Shown: piece by piece, positions 36,220 to 48,630 of the stretch
Layout of the letters: each line of letters opens with the position of its first letter
Numbering within the stretch: position 1 is the stretch's first letter
From: Cerrena zonata
Lineage: Eukaryota > Basidiomycota > Agaricomycetes > Polyporales > Cerrenaceae
NCBI GenBank assembly: GCA_038087015.1
Contig: JASBNA010000009.1
Coordinates: 620,001-684,000, forward strand
Direction of reading: 5' to 3'
DNA length: 64,000 nucleotides
Position numbers and translations under genes: made by a program
Notes under the pieces: model-generated
What the model saw: the letters and a program-made list of their open reading frames with translations, nothing else
Told to the model about the DNA's origin: nothing
Database searches by the model: none

Positions 36220-39200
36220 TTACAACCTCTGGGTGACTCCATTGCGACCACTTCCAGGAAGAAACCCAATCTTCTTCCAGTAAGATATCCAGCCTCCGAT
36301 TTGTTTCTTGTCCAGAGTTTGCATGTTCTTCAAAGCCTCACTATTCTTCTCCGCCAAGACAGTGGAGTACTGAACGGTATATTCTTTATCATCACCAGTG
36401 TTCAAGTTTCGTAGGAATTGCAATATCTTGAGGCCAGGCTGTAAGAATGTGAGCGATGATCTAATCGACATGATAGATTTCTAAGTCAGGTTCTTGACTT
36501 ACTACTGTTTTCAAATCCTCGTCGGTGGGGCTTGCTCTGTATTGTTCCAACTTAGATATCCAAAGGGAGTAGGGCACGAGCAGAAGGTCCACATTCATCT
36601 CGGAGGAAATCTTTGCGGCGAACTCAGTGAAGATTTGGTTCCAGGTAACAGGATGAGGATGAACGATGTTGAGAACATCAGCACCAGTGTCATTGGACAA
36701 GGCAATTTGAGTGACTGAGAGCGCAGCGATGTCGATCGGAACCCAGGAAGCAGGCTGGGGCAGTATAATGATTTATTATGGATACGTCGTTCGCGAATTT
36801 CGTAACTCACCTCGTTTCGCAGGGGTAAATAGCCGAGTGCCATACTGGACTTAACAATACTCGGAATCCATTCTACAGGGTTCCAAGCACCGATCATAGT
36901 AGAGCCCGCCAACTGACCAATTCGTACGGAAGTGGTCCTTATTGCGCCGGTGTGATTGAGATTGGCCAGAATCTGTATATTCTGGTTAGAATCAAAAATA
37001 TATAAGTAGATATGTTCACTAACGTGTTCTACAACGAACTTCCCCTGTGCATATCCATTACCATGCGTCCCTAAAATGTCAGAATATTCTAGAGTTGCTT
37101 CAGGAATGGGACGTTTGGATGAGTCAAAGCCCGTCGTGACTCCGACAGACGAAGTGAATACGAAGTGTGCCTTGTTTGAGAAAGATAGAGCAAACTTCAA
37201 AAGCCTGTTCGTGGCCGCAATATAACTCTCGAATGTGGCGAGTGACATGTTAAAATTCACTCTCCAGGCGTTGTGAATGACTTGGGTGGTGTCAGACCTT
37301 ATCTACTCTCATCGTAACCTGTTAGTCAATGTAGGTCGAATGAACAAACAACAAACCTCTTTCAATATGTTAGGAGGAAGACCAAAGTCGTCACGACCAA
37401 GATCACCCGATAGTTGGATAAGTCTCTTGTCTTCTAGCAAAGCAGGAGGGATCCCCCAGACCTCGAAAGAGTTTCGTTGTTTCTGAGAGATATTGTTGCC
37501 CCGGTTGAGCGTATAAATCTTCACGACCTCTTTCTGCTGTAACAAAGACACCAATATGTGTGAACCTAGGTAGCCAGTAGAGCCCGTTAATAAAACCACT
37601 GAGCCGTCAGACGTTGATGGTGGGGCAACGATCGTTGGTGGCTTAGGTGTGTACTTGGTAATCAGAGACTGGATATCGTCTCGAATGCTACTGTGTGAAC
37701 CTTCTCCAGAGTTCAGTAGACGCAGGATACCAGTGGCCAGTGACTGTATCGTGGGGTGGGCATAAACGAAATCTTGACCAATAAGTGAAGCTGCACGCTG
37801 AATTGGTGGCTGAGGGGATGATCGTAAAGCCCCTATGATTCGGTTTCGCAGGAAGGTAACGCTCAGACTGGAGATAGAGAATGTCAGAGATATCCCAAAG
37901 AACGTTGAACTTGCGTACCTGTCGAAACCCTGTTCGAATAGATCCACGTTCGAGTTAAGGATCTGATCGTGGTTAATAGATGCGGCGAGCTCAGAAAGCC
38001 AAGATTCTATCTCCAGGGTATCCCACGTCTTAGGAGCAGTGACTCCTTTGCTATCTGCACTAGCCTCCACTACTTCATATCTAGATGCATCATTTAGTTG
38101 GGTAGAGAAAGGGACATATACCAAACCTACAATCTCTCTATCTCCTTGGCGTACGCAGACAAAGCCATCTTCCTTTGAACTGTGCCTTTACCGGCTCGGG
38201 CCATTGGCTTTGCAGGGTCAGTGACAATAATCATCTCTTTGAAGATCCTTGCGAAAGTAGGTGCAAGCTTATTCGCATCCTCGATGTGAGGCCTATCACA
38301 ACATTAATACATGAAATAGAATCGATATTGTTATAATAAAGTACTCGCCAAATGTTGTTTCTGAATGCTCGAAGGGCATCCTCATTGTTGGGATCAAATG
38401 CATACTTTTCATGCAATTCGATGAGAACTCCGGCCTGAGTTTTCTCCCGTCCGAACATGACCACGCCGGATACATAAGGAAGAGAACCAATATGGCCTTC
38501 CTGAGGGATAGGAACGATTTTCTCGCCTAAAACAATTGATCAAATCCACGTATATGGATTTAGGATAAATTTATAACGAACCAGTGCCGAGGACGATCAC
38601 GTCGTCCAACCGACTCACACTATTAATCCATCGTATTGGTCTTTGAATTCACAATGAGTAAGCAATCCGAGTACTCACGGACGCCAAAGCCCCTTCTTCC
38701 AAGGATGCGGCTGGAAAAGGTCCTTCGTCGAGTAGCCCCTCACGTCAGGAAGGTTCTCAACTGCAGGTTGATGGGTCTCGCAAGTCTACGGAAACCCGCA
38801 CAGAGATCAATAAGAAACTTAGATACGGGTAACGAAGAAGCTCAACTAGAAATTGTAGTTCGTATGTACCGTCACCCTGGTCGATCCATCGCGTATTGAC
38901 GCGATCAGAAAATTGCATCCAAGACCAATCGGCACTCGTTTTAACATCAACGTCTGGCCCTTGAGAATCATCGGTGTCAAATAATAAGGTCGGTGCCCCG
39001 ACTTCGGTCGCGCCAAACACGGAGACAAGCTTGACACCTGCGGCTACAAGCTTGTTTCCAGTTGCGGTAGAAAGCGGTCCTCCTGCATATCTCTGCGAGA
39101 CGTTAATCTTTGCATTGTGATGATACATAGCATAATATACGCACAACTTTCTTCAAAGACCTCAGCCAATCTACAGACTCCGGAGACTGTGACCATTGCT

Positions 39201-40242
39201 ATTAACGCGTATTAGAATCTTCCCACCGACAATGAGAAGATGCGCTTACTTCTAAGAAAATAGGGACTGTGCTTAAGGAAGTGCATTTGGTAATCTTAGC
39301 GGCCTCTAGGATGTTCTGGGGATTGGGCATAACGGGCGGCAGGGGCTCCTGAGGAGCGAACAACCCAACAGCTTCGCCCGACGTGAGCGGCGTGTATAAT
39401 TGAGAAAAAACACCCATCAGATGAAACGTTGGCGTCAACATTGCAGCAGATCGTAAGCTGTACTGAGCATGGGCTGCGACAGTCGCTATATATTTTATGT
39501 TCAGAACATATAAAGTGGCCAGAAAATGGACTTACGCGTAAAACACCATTGGAGGGTAATCTTCTCTGTTTGGGGTATCGGCTTCGGGAAACCAGTAGAC
39601 CCCGAAGAATGTATATACATTCTGATGTCATCTGGATTAATGGGCTTCTCGTTCGAAGGATAAGCTACAACGGTCTCCAATACGGGCTGAGCATTGGGGA
39701 CAAGCTTGGGAAAGACACTGCGTAGTGGCAAAAGATCATCGACACGAATATCGACACCATTGCTCGCCATTTGTGTCTTCACGACGGAAATTAAGCGAGA
39801 AAGTGAAGGTTGAGAAATGATTCGGCGACAATTGGTCTTCTCAAGCATGTTACAAATGGCCTCAGGAGAATTCCTGGATGACATCGGGAATGGCTGTATA
39901 TGCGTTCAGTCCCAACGAAAGGTATAAGAAAGCAAAAACCCTGACAATAATACCCGCTCTCATCAGGCCAGTGAGAAGGGTGACATATAGAATTACGTCG
40001 CAATTGACAAGAATGGCAACGACTTCGCCATCTTCGCCAGCTCTATCAGGTCGTGCAACGTGTGCGATTCGGTGTGATGCTTGAGCGAATTCTGAGAATG
40101 ATATGGAGTCCATCCCATCTGCATGGGTTCTGGATGGGAACACGGCCCAGGGAAGATCAGCATTATGTTTGGCATGAAAGTCTAAGAATCCTGGTACAAC
40201 GGTGATAGACCCGTCACGAGGTGGGAGCACTCTATCACTCAT
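36220..40242 (-). CDS. Adenylate-forming reductase 2 (NRPS-like, A-T-R)
   Basis: Same architecture and proposed reaction as reductase 1: acid to aldehyde through an adenylate and a carrier thioester. The ATG at 40242 opens MSDRVLPPRDGSITVVPGFL. The adenylation domain has MYIHSSGSTGFPKPIPQT (39600), VFGATEVGAP (39010) and SRLDDVIVLGTG (38600). The carrier is DLFEQGFD spliced to SLSVTFL (37920/37860), with its Ser intact once spliced. The reductase has VVLLTGSTGYLGSHILVS (37590), FVFTSSVGVTTGF (37160) and GYAQGKFVVEH (37050, YxxxK). The stop is at 36220-36222 after NGVTQRL. About a dozen introns fall at positions matching reductase 1. At the A5 motif it reads GATEVGAP where reductase 1 reads GGTEFGAP, so substrate choice may differ. 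No frameshift seen. Confidence 0.9.
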
Positions 40243-41558
40243 ACTGAGCCGGAGAGTTGATATGCGACGTCTTTGGTTGAGTCTAAAGAATAGATTGGAG
40301 AGTGAGATATTGTTTATGACAGTGTTGTTTGACTGGTATGCTACCTGTTCCGAGTTGGATGGAAAATGACACTAGACTGAACGTAGAATGGAGGGAGGAA
40401 GCTATGCCCGAACAGTGACCTTTTTAACCTCCAGGGAGATATTTTGGGATACCTTCTTTCTTCTTTGATGGATAGATGTGAGCTTCGTGAACTTTACTTT
40501 ACGGATGCCGGATGCCGACTAGGCATGACTGCTCATGACTTCATCCACGATGGTACTATAATATACAATCCTATCATTCCAATGCACATATAGTACCCAG
40601 ATGATAAAATATTCCAGAAATGCTATGATGAATCAGTTTCTTATGGATAAGCGGACCGCAGGATTTAATTCGGACATACCAACAGCCTGAGGATGCCATA
40701 CCTATCACCGAGATGAAAGTGGTCGTAAGTTGTAACCTTGTCCAGCCATTGCGCAGGAGGCCCGAGGAGACCTTTCGCGGTTATGTAACGTTGACTGGTC
40801 TGCCAGCACAGATCGTTTGCTCTCGTCATGCAACATTCGTAACGGGACATTCCCACGATCTCGGATTCGTTATGCTGTACTCAATACATATGAGTCGGAA
40901 CATATTCTAACATTGTACTATTGAGAGTGAAAACATCAAAGAACGTTATGATAACCCGAACAATTCGGATGCAACAGATACAACGTCAGTAATAAGACCC
41001 TTTTCCCCGCTGTAAAAAATGGTATCAGAACAAAGAGGTGTAGCAGTTCCTGATCGTGTATACGAATCTTATACATCGGTATAGAATAGTTCTGATACCC
41101 GGTGCCACTAGAGATGTCCAATGCCTAGTGGTATTGCGTATGCGACATGAGTAAAATCTAGTCTTTCCATCATACCGCCCTTCCTTCTGATTGTACTCAG
41201 ACATTGCAAGAGAACGTTCCCGGAACTCATACTATATATAGTGTGTGAGAGGTACGAGCGCACCATACGTACGTACTTTAAAGTCGTTTGTTCTACCAAG
41301 CTAGGGCCCCGGTTTGAGCCTAACAACACTGCAAGGATCATACTTAGTCGCAAACATCGAACCTGCTACAAACAGTCTGTTTGGATCTTTAGTCGCTGCC
41401 GATAGGCTGATCGCATAGAAATCTAAACATTGCCATCTTACTGGATGTCGATTTACTTAGAAGATTTAAACAGTAAGAGTTCAAACTGCAGTTCCTATCT
41501 CCACTCTAGGCGTCGACTCGGATAGCTTTGCGCCAGATTCTTCGAACGTAACGGTCGA
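40243..41558. other. Intergenic stretch upstream of reductase 2
   Basis: About 1.3 kb holding the reductase 2 promoter. An AT element TTTTTAA near 40425 lies about 185 bases upstream of that gene in minus orientation. Short frames (40665-40910, 41108-41353) match nothing. Confidence 0.45.
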
Positions 41559-43516
41559 CTAGAAGATATAAATATTGGTTACTGTGATTATAAAGGTCAA
41601 AAGCTGTGCATGACCTACAATATTCAAGTTGGGCTTATCTGACGTAGTGTATTCGGTCATGGGCGAGAAAGTGATCTGAGGCTGAGATAATGTTAATCAA
41701 TTTTGTTGTGACAAGTAGTAATATAGACGTACCAAAGGACCACCATGTGAGGAAGTGACTTGGTAGTTTGAGAGCTCTAAGCCTCGCGAATCGAGAACGG
41801 CAACTCCTCCACTATTGTGACGCTTACGCATCATATCCCTTGCGTTTAAGCTAAAGACCTGTTTAATAACCACAGAAACATAGCTGTTAGGGCTAAGAAC
41901 ATACAGTCCGAGAAATGAGTTGGAATAAACTGGGGAGATTAGGTTAGCAATGCGTCCAGACATGAAGACCATCCAAACACATACGTTTTCCCGAGATAGT
42001 CGTCAATCCGCTTGCTAGTAAGCTATGAGGCAGCCGAGAATACTACAAAATGTGAGAAATAGGTAGTCTGCACGCACATGCGGCGGCCTTTACTTACGAC
42101 TATGGCAATGGATATCGACACGATCCTGTCATCGAGAAAGTTCACGTTAGTAAGGACGAACGACCCAATAAACCATATCTCACATAGTGAGCAGTCCCGT
42201 GTTGACTATATAGACCATCAGCCAACGAATTATACCGTCGGTCCTAGGTAATCATTAGCGACGTTTGGAAAGGGGAACATGTTGCTTATACTTCTTGATC
42301 CCGGTCATGCCTTTCCTGAGAAGTAGAATCATAATGGCAGCAATAGCACCGTCCAAGGCGGCGGATAGCGCATTAGCAACCTCTACGGAGAGCTAGTAAC
42401 TCATTTGAATTGTTTATCCAGGACCAAGGCAGCACAAACAAACGCACTGTGGCTCCAAAGCTATCTGAGAATTCCGGCCATGTCGAAACAAGGAACCTAA
42501 GTTGATGAATGTTATTAATGAAGTGGAAGTTGGATATATGGAACCTCCGTACGTGTAGATGGCAGCAGCTAATGAACAAGAAATGTCAGTCATCAGAAAT
42601 GGTGGTATAATGAGGATCATACTTGTATGGAAGCCTATACATGCAAGTAGAAGAATGCTCTATTTCATTTGGCGTTAGATCTAGTGAGGATCGAGGCGAA
42701 GACAAAGCAGTGTTTACCAATACAATAAGGGGGACTATTCGCCTCCCGCTAACTGTTGGTGCCAGTTATATATTAAGCATACAGCTCTATAATCCAACCG
42801 AGAGAGCCTTACGAATCCAGATCCTGTAAACGTAGAATCTATTGGAGATTTATATTACTACGTATGAACTGCGTCTGGGATAAAGCAAAGACTTACCCTT
42901 GAACCAGTGAAATAATTCCATTCTATACGTTATACGGTAAGCGGTAAGTTGCAAATGGTACGAGGTTTCATGTGCAGACATGCCTCAGATAATAGAAAGA
43001 CCTAGAGATATCTTTGAGTCGTCTATTCTATATAAAACAATATGTCACTCACCCCTATACTCCTATAAGACGCACGAAACACATGTTCATAAATGGGTAT
43101 ACAGATCGTTCGTTGAATCCTCACCAATCGACTGTCGTGAGAATCGGTATGTCCCCAAACGAAATAATCGTAAGATAATATATTTGGCGGAGCATAAATA
43201 CTGTATGGATTGTTTCGAGGAGCCTATTACAACCGGAGGTGAGTATCTCAATAGAATTGGAGATGCAACGTGTCCATACCAAACCACTGATACCAGTGAT
43301 TTCAAAAAGACCGAATCTTTCTGACAGTTGAGCATGTAGATATACGCCTGAGTAGACGTCACACCGTAGAGTCTACGAAGCCTATTAGTTATACTAGACA
43401 ATATGTAATCGAGAAAGCAAATTTACATACATCAACGCTATGCAGAGCGCCACCACAAATGCACCCATGAAGCTAGCCACATCGAAGGACGGTGGTGCAT
43501 CAACGAAGTTGACCAT
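41559..43516 (-). CDS. DUF6534 family integral membrane protein (copy D1)
   Basis: Function unknown; multi-pass membrane protein. The ATG at 43516 opens MVNFVDAPPSFDVASFMGAF. Spliced exons give LYGVTSTQAYIYMLNCQKDS, a LETIHT-type exon (43235-43130; seen as DCFEEPITTGG when read on the other strand), LSAALDGAIAAIMILLLRKG (42360), TDGIIRWLMVYIVNTGLLT (42240), SPVYSNSFLGL (41925) and LNARDMMRKRHNSGGVAVLD (41850). A last intron (GTACGT..CAG) leads to a tail starting PQITFSPMTEYTT and stopping at 41559-41561. It is most like copy D2, from the C-terminal LNARDMM and GVAVxDSRGxE segments. Some middle exons between 42420 and 43080 were not fully resolved. Confidence 0.75.
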
Positions 43517-45168
43517 GGTTTGAGGATGCTGATGGACGGAAACGCCGTTTCAAACCTTTTACAAGAGGATTTTGTATACTAACACGTTTTGACATCGCTA
43601 CGAAAGTAAGCACATCGGCTTACACGCCTTGCACTTGACTGGCCGTTTGGCGGGCGCCATTAAGTTGTTCCTGTGTGCCTATGAATTTAGGAAATGCAAT
43701 GGCGGAGACAGAGCTGGTCATGGAACAGGTTGCATCATACGTATCCAACAGAGCTAGAGCAATAAATTTGAAATTTGAGAGGTAACTCCATGTCATATGG
43801 TTCACAAGACGGGTAGAAGCAAATAAATACCCATGTCAATCTAGATAACGTGTGGTAAGTACCGGCGGGCAGTGCAAATGTTACGCAAAGGTAGAAACCC
43901 AAGCAGTGGAGCGCACCAGGTATACAGTTTCATGCTAGACCTGATCGTCACGCAAACTGTACATTATCGAGCTGGACCGAAGGAAAGATGCATGTCTAGT
44001 TCCAACCTGAACTTGATACATATACCATTCCAATGACCTCGTAAGTCATAGGAGTCCTTAGTATATTATCGTTTGTTGCTCCCGGCATTGGTTTCCTATC
44101 GCACTTCTCCGCCTCACAGCAGACACTATATCCAAATCTCCCTAGCAAAGATATGTTGTTAGCACAACGCCGCCTGGTAGATGGGCTATCAAACCTTAAA
44201 GGTATCTCCGAGACAACTGACGGAAAACGTCCCACGAGAACTCATCCGTGTAAGTTTACCAGTATTTGAGACTTACGATAACTATACTGTGTTCTCGCAG
44301 CTGAGCTTGTTCGGGGGCCTACAAAGTTGGATGGGTCACGACAGCCCAATGATTACTGTTCATTTATTTCTCAGGCGGCTTCCTTTTTATGATCCCCAAG
44401 TGTGCAGAACTTAGACAGACGCTAGTTCGTAGTCAGACTTCCTGATCGTTGTTCCAATTATTCTCGTTGACTGGCGATATAAGAAACGGTAGTAGTCCTG
44501 TAGAAGGGTATGAGACACGCCAGTAAATATGAGTTATTGGACTACGGACCTCGCTTTACTACTGCATTGTAACGAACGCCGCCTTGATGGAAATGAGAAG
44601 CGCCATTACGCAACGTACTGCTGATACAGAGATGGATGGCGAACTGAGACGGAGCCTCTACCTTGATGGGTTCTTGCAGATAGAACTTCTCCATAAATAA
44701 CACTCAGCGAAGCTAACTGTTGGATGATTGCGAAGAAACTGTAGGCCGTCGGAGTAGGCCGAGAAAGACTGAACTGTATTATTGACGTATGCAAGACCCC
44801 GAGCTTCCAGAAGATGTAAATCGTGACGGTCAGGGATGTATCATCTCTGCTCTGCAGTGTGGGTCCATATGTATTCTTTCAATCGTTGTACATTGGTGTT
44901 GAGTTGGTACACTGAAGATCGAGACATTTGCTGAGCCGTAGGATAGGACAAGTAGCATCAAGATATCCGGGGAGCGAATACGATTCAACTCACTTCTGAG
45001 TATAATGATATCAATCAAGGTACGAGGATGCCAACACCTCATGCCGTCATCCCACCTGAACGCCCCGGTATGCTACACTACATTTCCGATATGTACTTTC
45101 GTTGTCGGGACTAAGACATTTATGCTCGGCTTCGGGAAAATGGCGCTGGGCTTGATGTGGGAGAGTGA
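43517..45168. other. Intergenic stretch between DUF6534 copies D1 and D2
   Basis: About 1.65 kb. Minus-strand frames at 43620-43805, 43996-44235 and 44606-44794 have ATGs but no recognised content. I saw no clear DUF6534 exon here. The D1 promoter must lie at the left end. Confidence 0.4.
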
Positions 45169-47072
45169 TTAGCATAGTAAAATGTGATTATTGTCAATCG
45201 AATCGAAACGTACATTGTTCATTTTTCCCGTCACAGGAGAACCAGCAGGAGGGGTGAAGGGAATATGAGGCTAGACGGGTGTCAATATGCGTGATTAGAT
45301 GTGACCAAAGTAGAGGGCACACTGGTAGACCATTGCCGCTAGCGGGTACGGAGCTAAACCGATAACCAGAAATCTCGGTTCCTCGTGAATCAAATACTGC
45401 GACCCCTCGGTGCTGGTAGAGTTCTTGCATCATATCTCTTGCATTCAAGCTGATATATGTCAGATTAACACTAACGTCAAAGCTAGAGGTACATACACCC
45501 CGAGGAATGAGTTTGAGTACACTGGAAGGAATTTAGTCAGGTGTGTAGTTTAACTCCTCGATATCTCATGAAGGACGTACGCTTGCTCGCAACTGTAGTT
45601 AGCCCGCTCGCTAGAAGGCTATGTGGATTGCGGGAATACTACGGAGAGTTAGTCATTATCATTTTGGCTCAAACGGTATACTAACCACTATAGTAATAGT
45701 TATAGATACGATCCTAGCACGTAATGAGCCGTTGTAGAGATTATGGTCAAGTTTTAGATTTTGGCTTACATAGTAAGAAGTCCTGTATTGACCACATATG
45801 TTATCATCCATCGAACAGGGCAGTCCCACCTATATATTATCTTCAGCATTGGCTCTCGATATAGATCAAAAACTTACCTCGCAGTTCCCATCATACCCTT
45901 GCAAAGGAGCAGGACCATGACGCCGGCGATAGCCCCATCAAGTGTAGCGGACAGAGCATTAGACACTTCCACAGATAACTGGAACATATGTTAGTGATGA
46001 TCAGTCTGAAGTATGAAATACGAACTTTGGCACCAAAGCTATCGCCAAATTGTGTCCATGTAGGGAGGATCAAACTAGAAGCAAATTAAGGAACGTGCCT
46101 ATTTCTGGGCTAGGTTCTGAACGTACGTATACATAGCAGCAGCTAGCACATTGGTCATTTCAGTACAGCGCATGAGAAAGTCTGATTGAAGTTACGTACT
46201 TATGTGAAACCCGATGCATACAAGTAGTAGAAAGCTCTGTTGAAAAGTGGGTACTTATGACTGAGCATTGTTAGGGATATGAGCCTTACCAAAGTGAAGA
46301 GTGGGATGTGTTTCCTGCCATTCACTGCAGACGAGGTGTTAGATATTATACAGCGTCTTAATCAACAGGTATACACTCACAGACCCAGATGCGCCAAATG
46401 TAGAACCTGTTGAGAGACGATTGTAAGAACTTAAATACATGGTATCCGCTCAAAAACATACCCCTGAACAAGCGCGATTATCCCGTTCTATGAAATGAAT
46501 TATTAGCAAGAGCTCCAGCTGCAGAACACGATCATCGATCACGAACCTCTGTGATCAAAAATGCCTGAGGTCGAGACTCATCTATTAGCTGTAGACGCAG
46601 AGAGATAAAGGACATACCCCTACTGCCCTATATGAGGCTGATGGGTTAACCAGAGCATATCAAGAGTATCTTCAGTAGACGTACCAATCGACTGCAATTA
46701 CGGAGTCAATCCTACCAGAGCTCAGTACTACCAGGTAGTAAAGCTGACGCAGCATGAAAGCGGTATGTGTAGTTTCTAGGAACCTATCATAGTCCGTTAG
46801 AATCTCATCTGTGTACGCATATGTACGATGGTCATACCATACCACACCAACCAATACTTTCATGGATATCGAGTCTTTTTTGCAGTTGTACATGTAGACA
46901 TATGTCTGAGTAATCACGGAGCCATACAGTCTGTAGTCAAGTCAATATAGTCGTCCTGGATTAGAGCAAGTGGTTCTTTACTTACACCAAGGCTACACAG
47001 ATGGACATAGCAGCACCTCCCATAAAATCAGCCAGATTGAAAGGCGTTATTGTGCCTTGAGTAGTGACCATA
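45169..47072 (-). CDS. DUF6534 family integral membrane protein (copy D2)
   Basis: Function unknown; multi-pass membrane protein. The ATG at 47072 opens MVTTQGTITPFNLADFMGGA. Spliced exons give LYGSVITQTYVYMYNCKKDS (46920), LETTHTAFMLRQLYYLVV (46785), VSNALSATLDGAIAGVMVLL (45965) and LNARDMMQELYQHRGVAVFD (45450). The C-terminal exon either reads through to a TGA at 45194 or, using a GTGTGC..CTAG intron, splices to PHIPFTPPAGSPVTG and stops at 45169-45171. I prefer the spliced form, because its tail is polar and proline-rich like other copies. Tandem with D1 in the same orientation, with matching C-terminal motifs. A TATA-like box lies 56 bases upstream. Confidence 0.75.
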
Positions 47073-47127
47073 GTAGTGGGAAGAGAGACCTTCGGGTGAG
47101 TGTACCACCTCTTCCTTAATCAAAGCA

Positions 47128-47133
47128 TTTATA
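47128..47133 (-). promoter_or_regulatory. TATA-like box of DUF6534 copy D2
   Basis: The minus strand reads TATAAA within CACTATAAATGC, 56 bases upstream of the ATG at 47072. Confidence 0.35.
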
Positions 47134-48630
47134 GTGAAGCTAGAAGTGACATAGCAATGGTGTCGCAGTGATAGGATCATCATGAACCGAGAAGTATTTG
47201 GCCAGAATAGATGGGCGGAACGCTATCAAACCCATGACAGGCCGCCGTCAGGAACATCTTTAGAATCCATCTGACTATGGAGTTAGCGGTGAATAGTTTC
47301 AGCACGTCCGCACAGCGAATGCATTGTCTGATAGAGTTACCAGGTCGACTACTGCTTGATGATTTCAGGAGCAGACGTTCAGGTCAAGGTCGAGGTCAAG
47401 CTTCGAGGTTTGACGCCCGATACTCAATTCGTCACCAACATTTGAAACAAACCTCGACGCTTCATTATCTTCCTCTCCGTGAACAATATAACCCAACTGG
47501 GGACAGATCAAGTACTCTCGCTATAAAACACAAGCTCCTCACGGATAGAGTTGTAAAGGAACGCCCGGTCGAACTTGAAGCTTGAAGCTTCAGCTTCATC
47601 TCACGCGAACTCACCTGTGTGCGGTTCTCAAGGCCGGAATTTGTTCAGGCTACCATGTTGGACTAGTCAAGATGTCTTCTATTGCTAAATACACTCGAGG
47701 GGGCCGCAACCAACGATAGCGCTCGTAGGGCGCAATCTTTACTGTTCTATGGATCATGACCCTTTCGAGTTTAACATCAGTCCTGCATGAAATGAAACAG
47801 GCTCCGTTTATACGAAGCTGAATAGGAAGGCCGGTCGCCATCCATGTCCTGCCTGTTATTCGTATCAGTGAAAGGTGCTACAGTTCATATTTCAATTCAG
47901 CATCCCGCGCGGCATGCTGATTATGTAGTACTCATCATTGATTATCACCGGACCTTTTGACATTTTCGTTGGTTTTCTGATAACTTTCCTTTGACAGGTC
48001 AATTTTAGTACTATGACATTTCCCGTCCGGCGCACTCCCTCGCTAACGTCTCAGTTCGAACCGGAGAAGTATCGTACACCTTCGATCCATAAACCAGTTC
48101 TGCTGATCCGCCGATTGCTTGAGATCAGATGCATCTTCGAGAAGAAAGATGCTCTATAGTGCTTTATTCTGTAACGGCGGCCGCGACGATGATTGTAGGA
48201 CTACTGAGGAGGCAGAAAGCTAGTAGACGAACCCGTGACTCCAAAAGGGGTTCGAAGGAACGAAGTGTGTTCAGTCGGTTTAACTCCTCAACCTTATACC
48301 GTGTACCAACCTGGGCTCCTTCCGGGTATACTCGGAGAAGGGCTTGACAATACTCTCGGAGATATGACTCTATTGGAGCTTGTACAGATAAACGTTCACA
48401 GTGCGACCCCGCACATCGAAGTGATGGTTTGATTGCACTGGCATCTTCATTTCAAAGATCCGTTGTTGCCCTCTCCACCGCTGTGCGAAATGACTTGCGA
48501 CACCACAATGAAATCTTGGTTCAGTATACTGCATCATCTACTACAACGTTCCTTGGGCTTACGGTAAGAAATACATTAATAGCTTTGCAGTGTAGAGTGA
48601 ACCTTTTCATCCCGACAGCCAAGCCCTATG
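47134..48630. other. Intergenic stretch between D2 and D3
   Basis: About 1.5 kb. A plus-strand ATG frame at 47277-47585 (102 codons) has an Arg/Gly/Gln-rich patch (RSRRSGQGRGQ) coming from a short imperfect GGTCAA/GGTCGA repeat near 47385, and the palindromic CTTGAAGCTTGAAGCTTC near 47575. It matches no family and I do not call it. Frames at minus 47650-47841 and plus 48129-48347 are likewise unrecognised. Confidence 0.4.

Noticed and set aside
37900..37935. Apparent loss of the carrier Ser in reductase 2 (frame reads GFDRYASSTFF)
   Set aside because: This is the unspliced read-through. Removing the GTACGC..CAG intron gives GFDSLSVTFL with the Ser intact.
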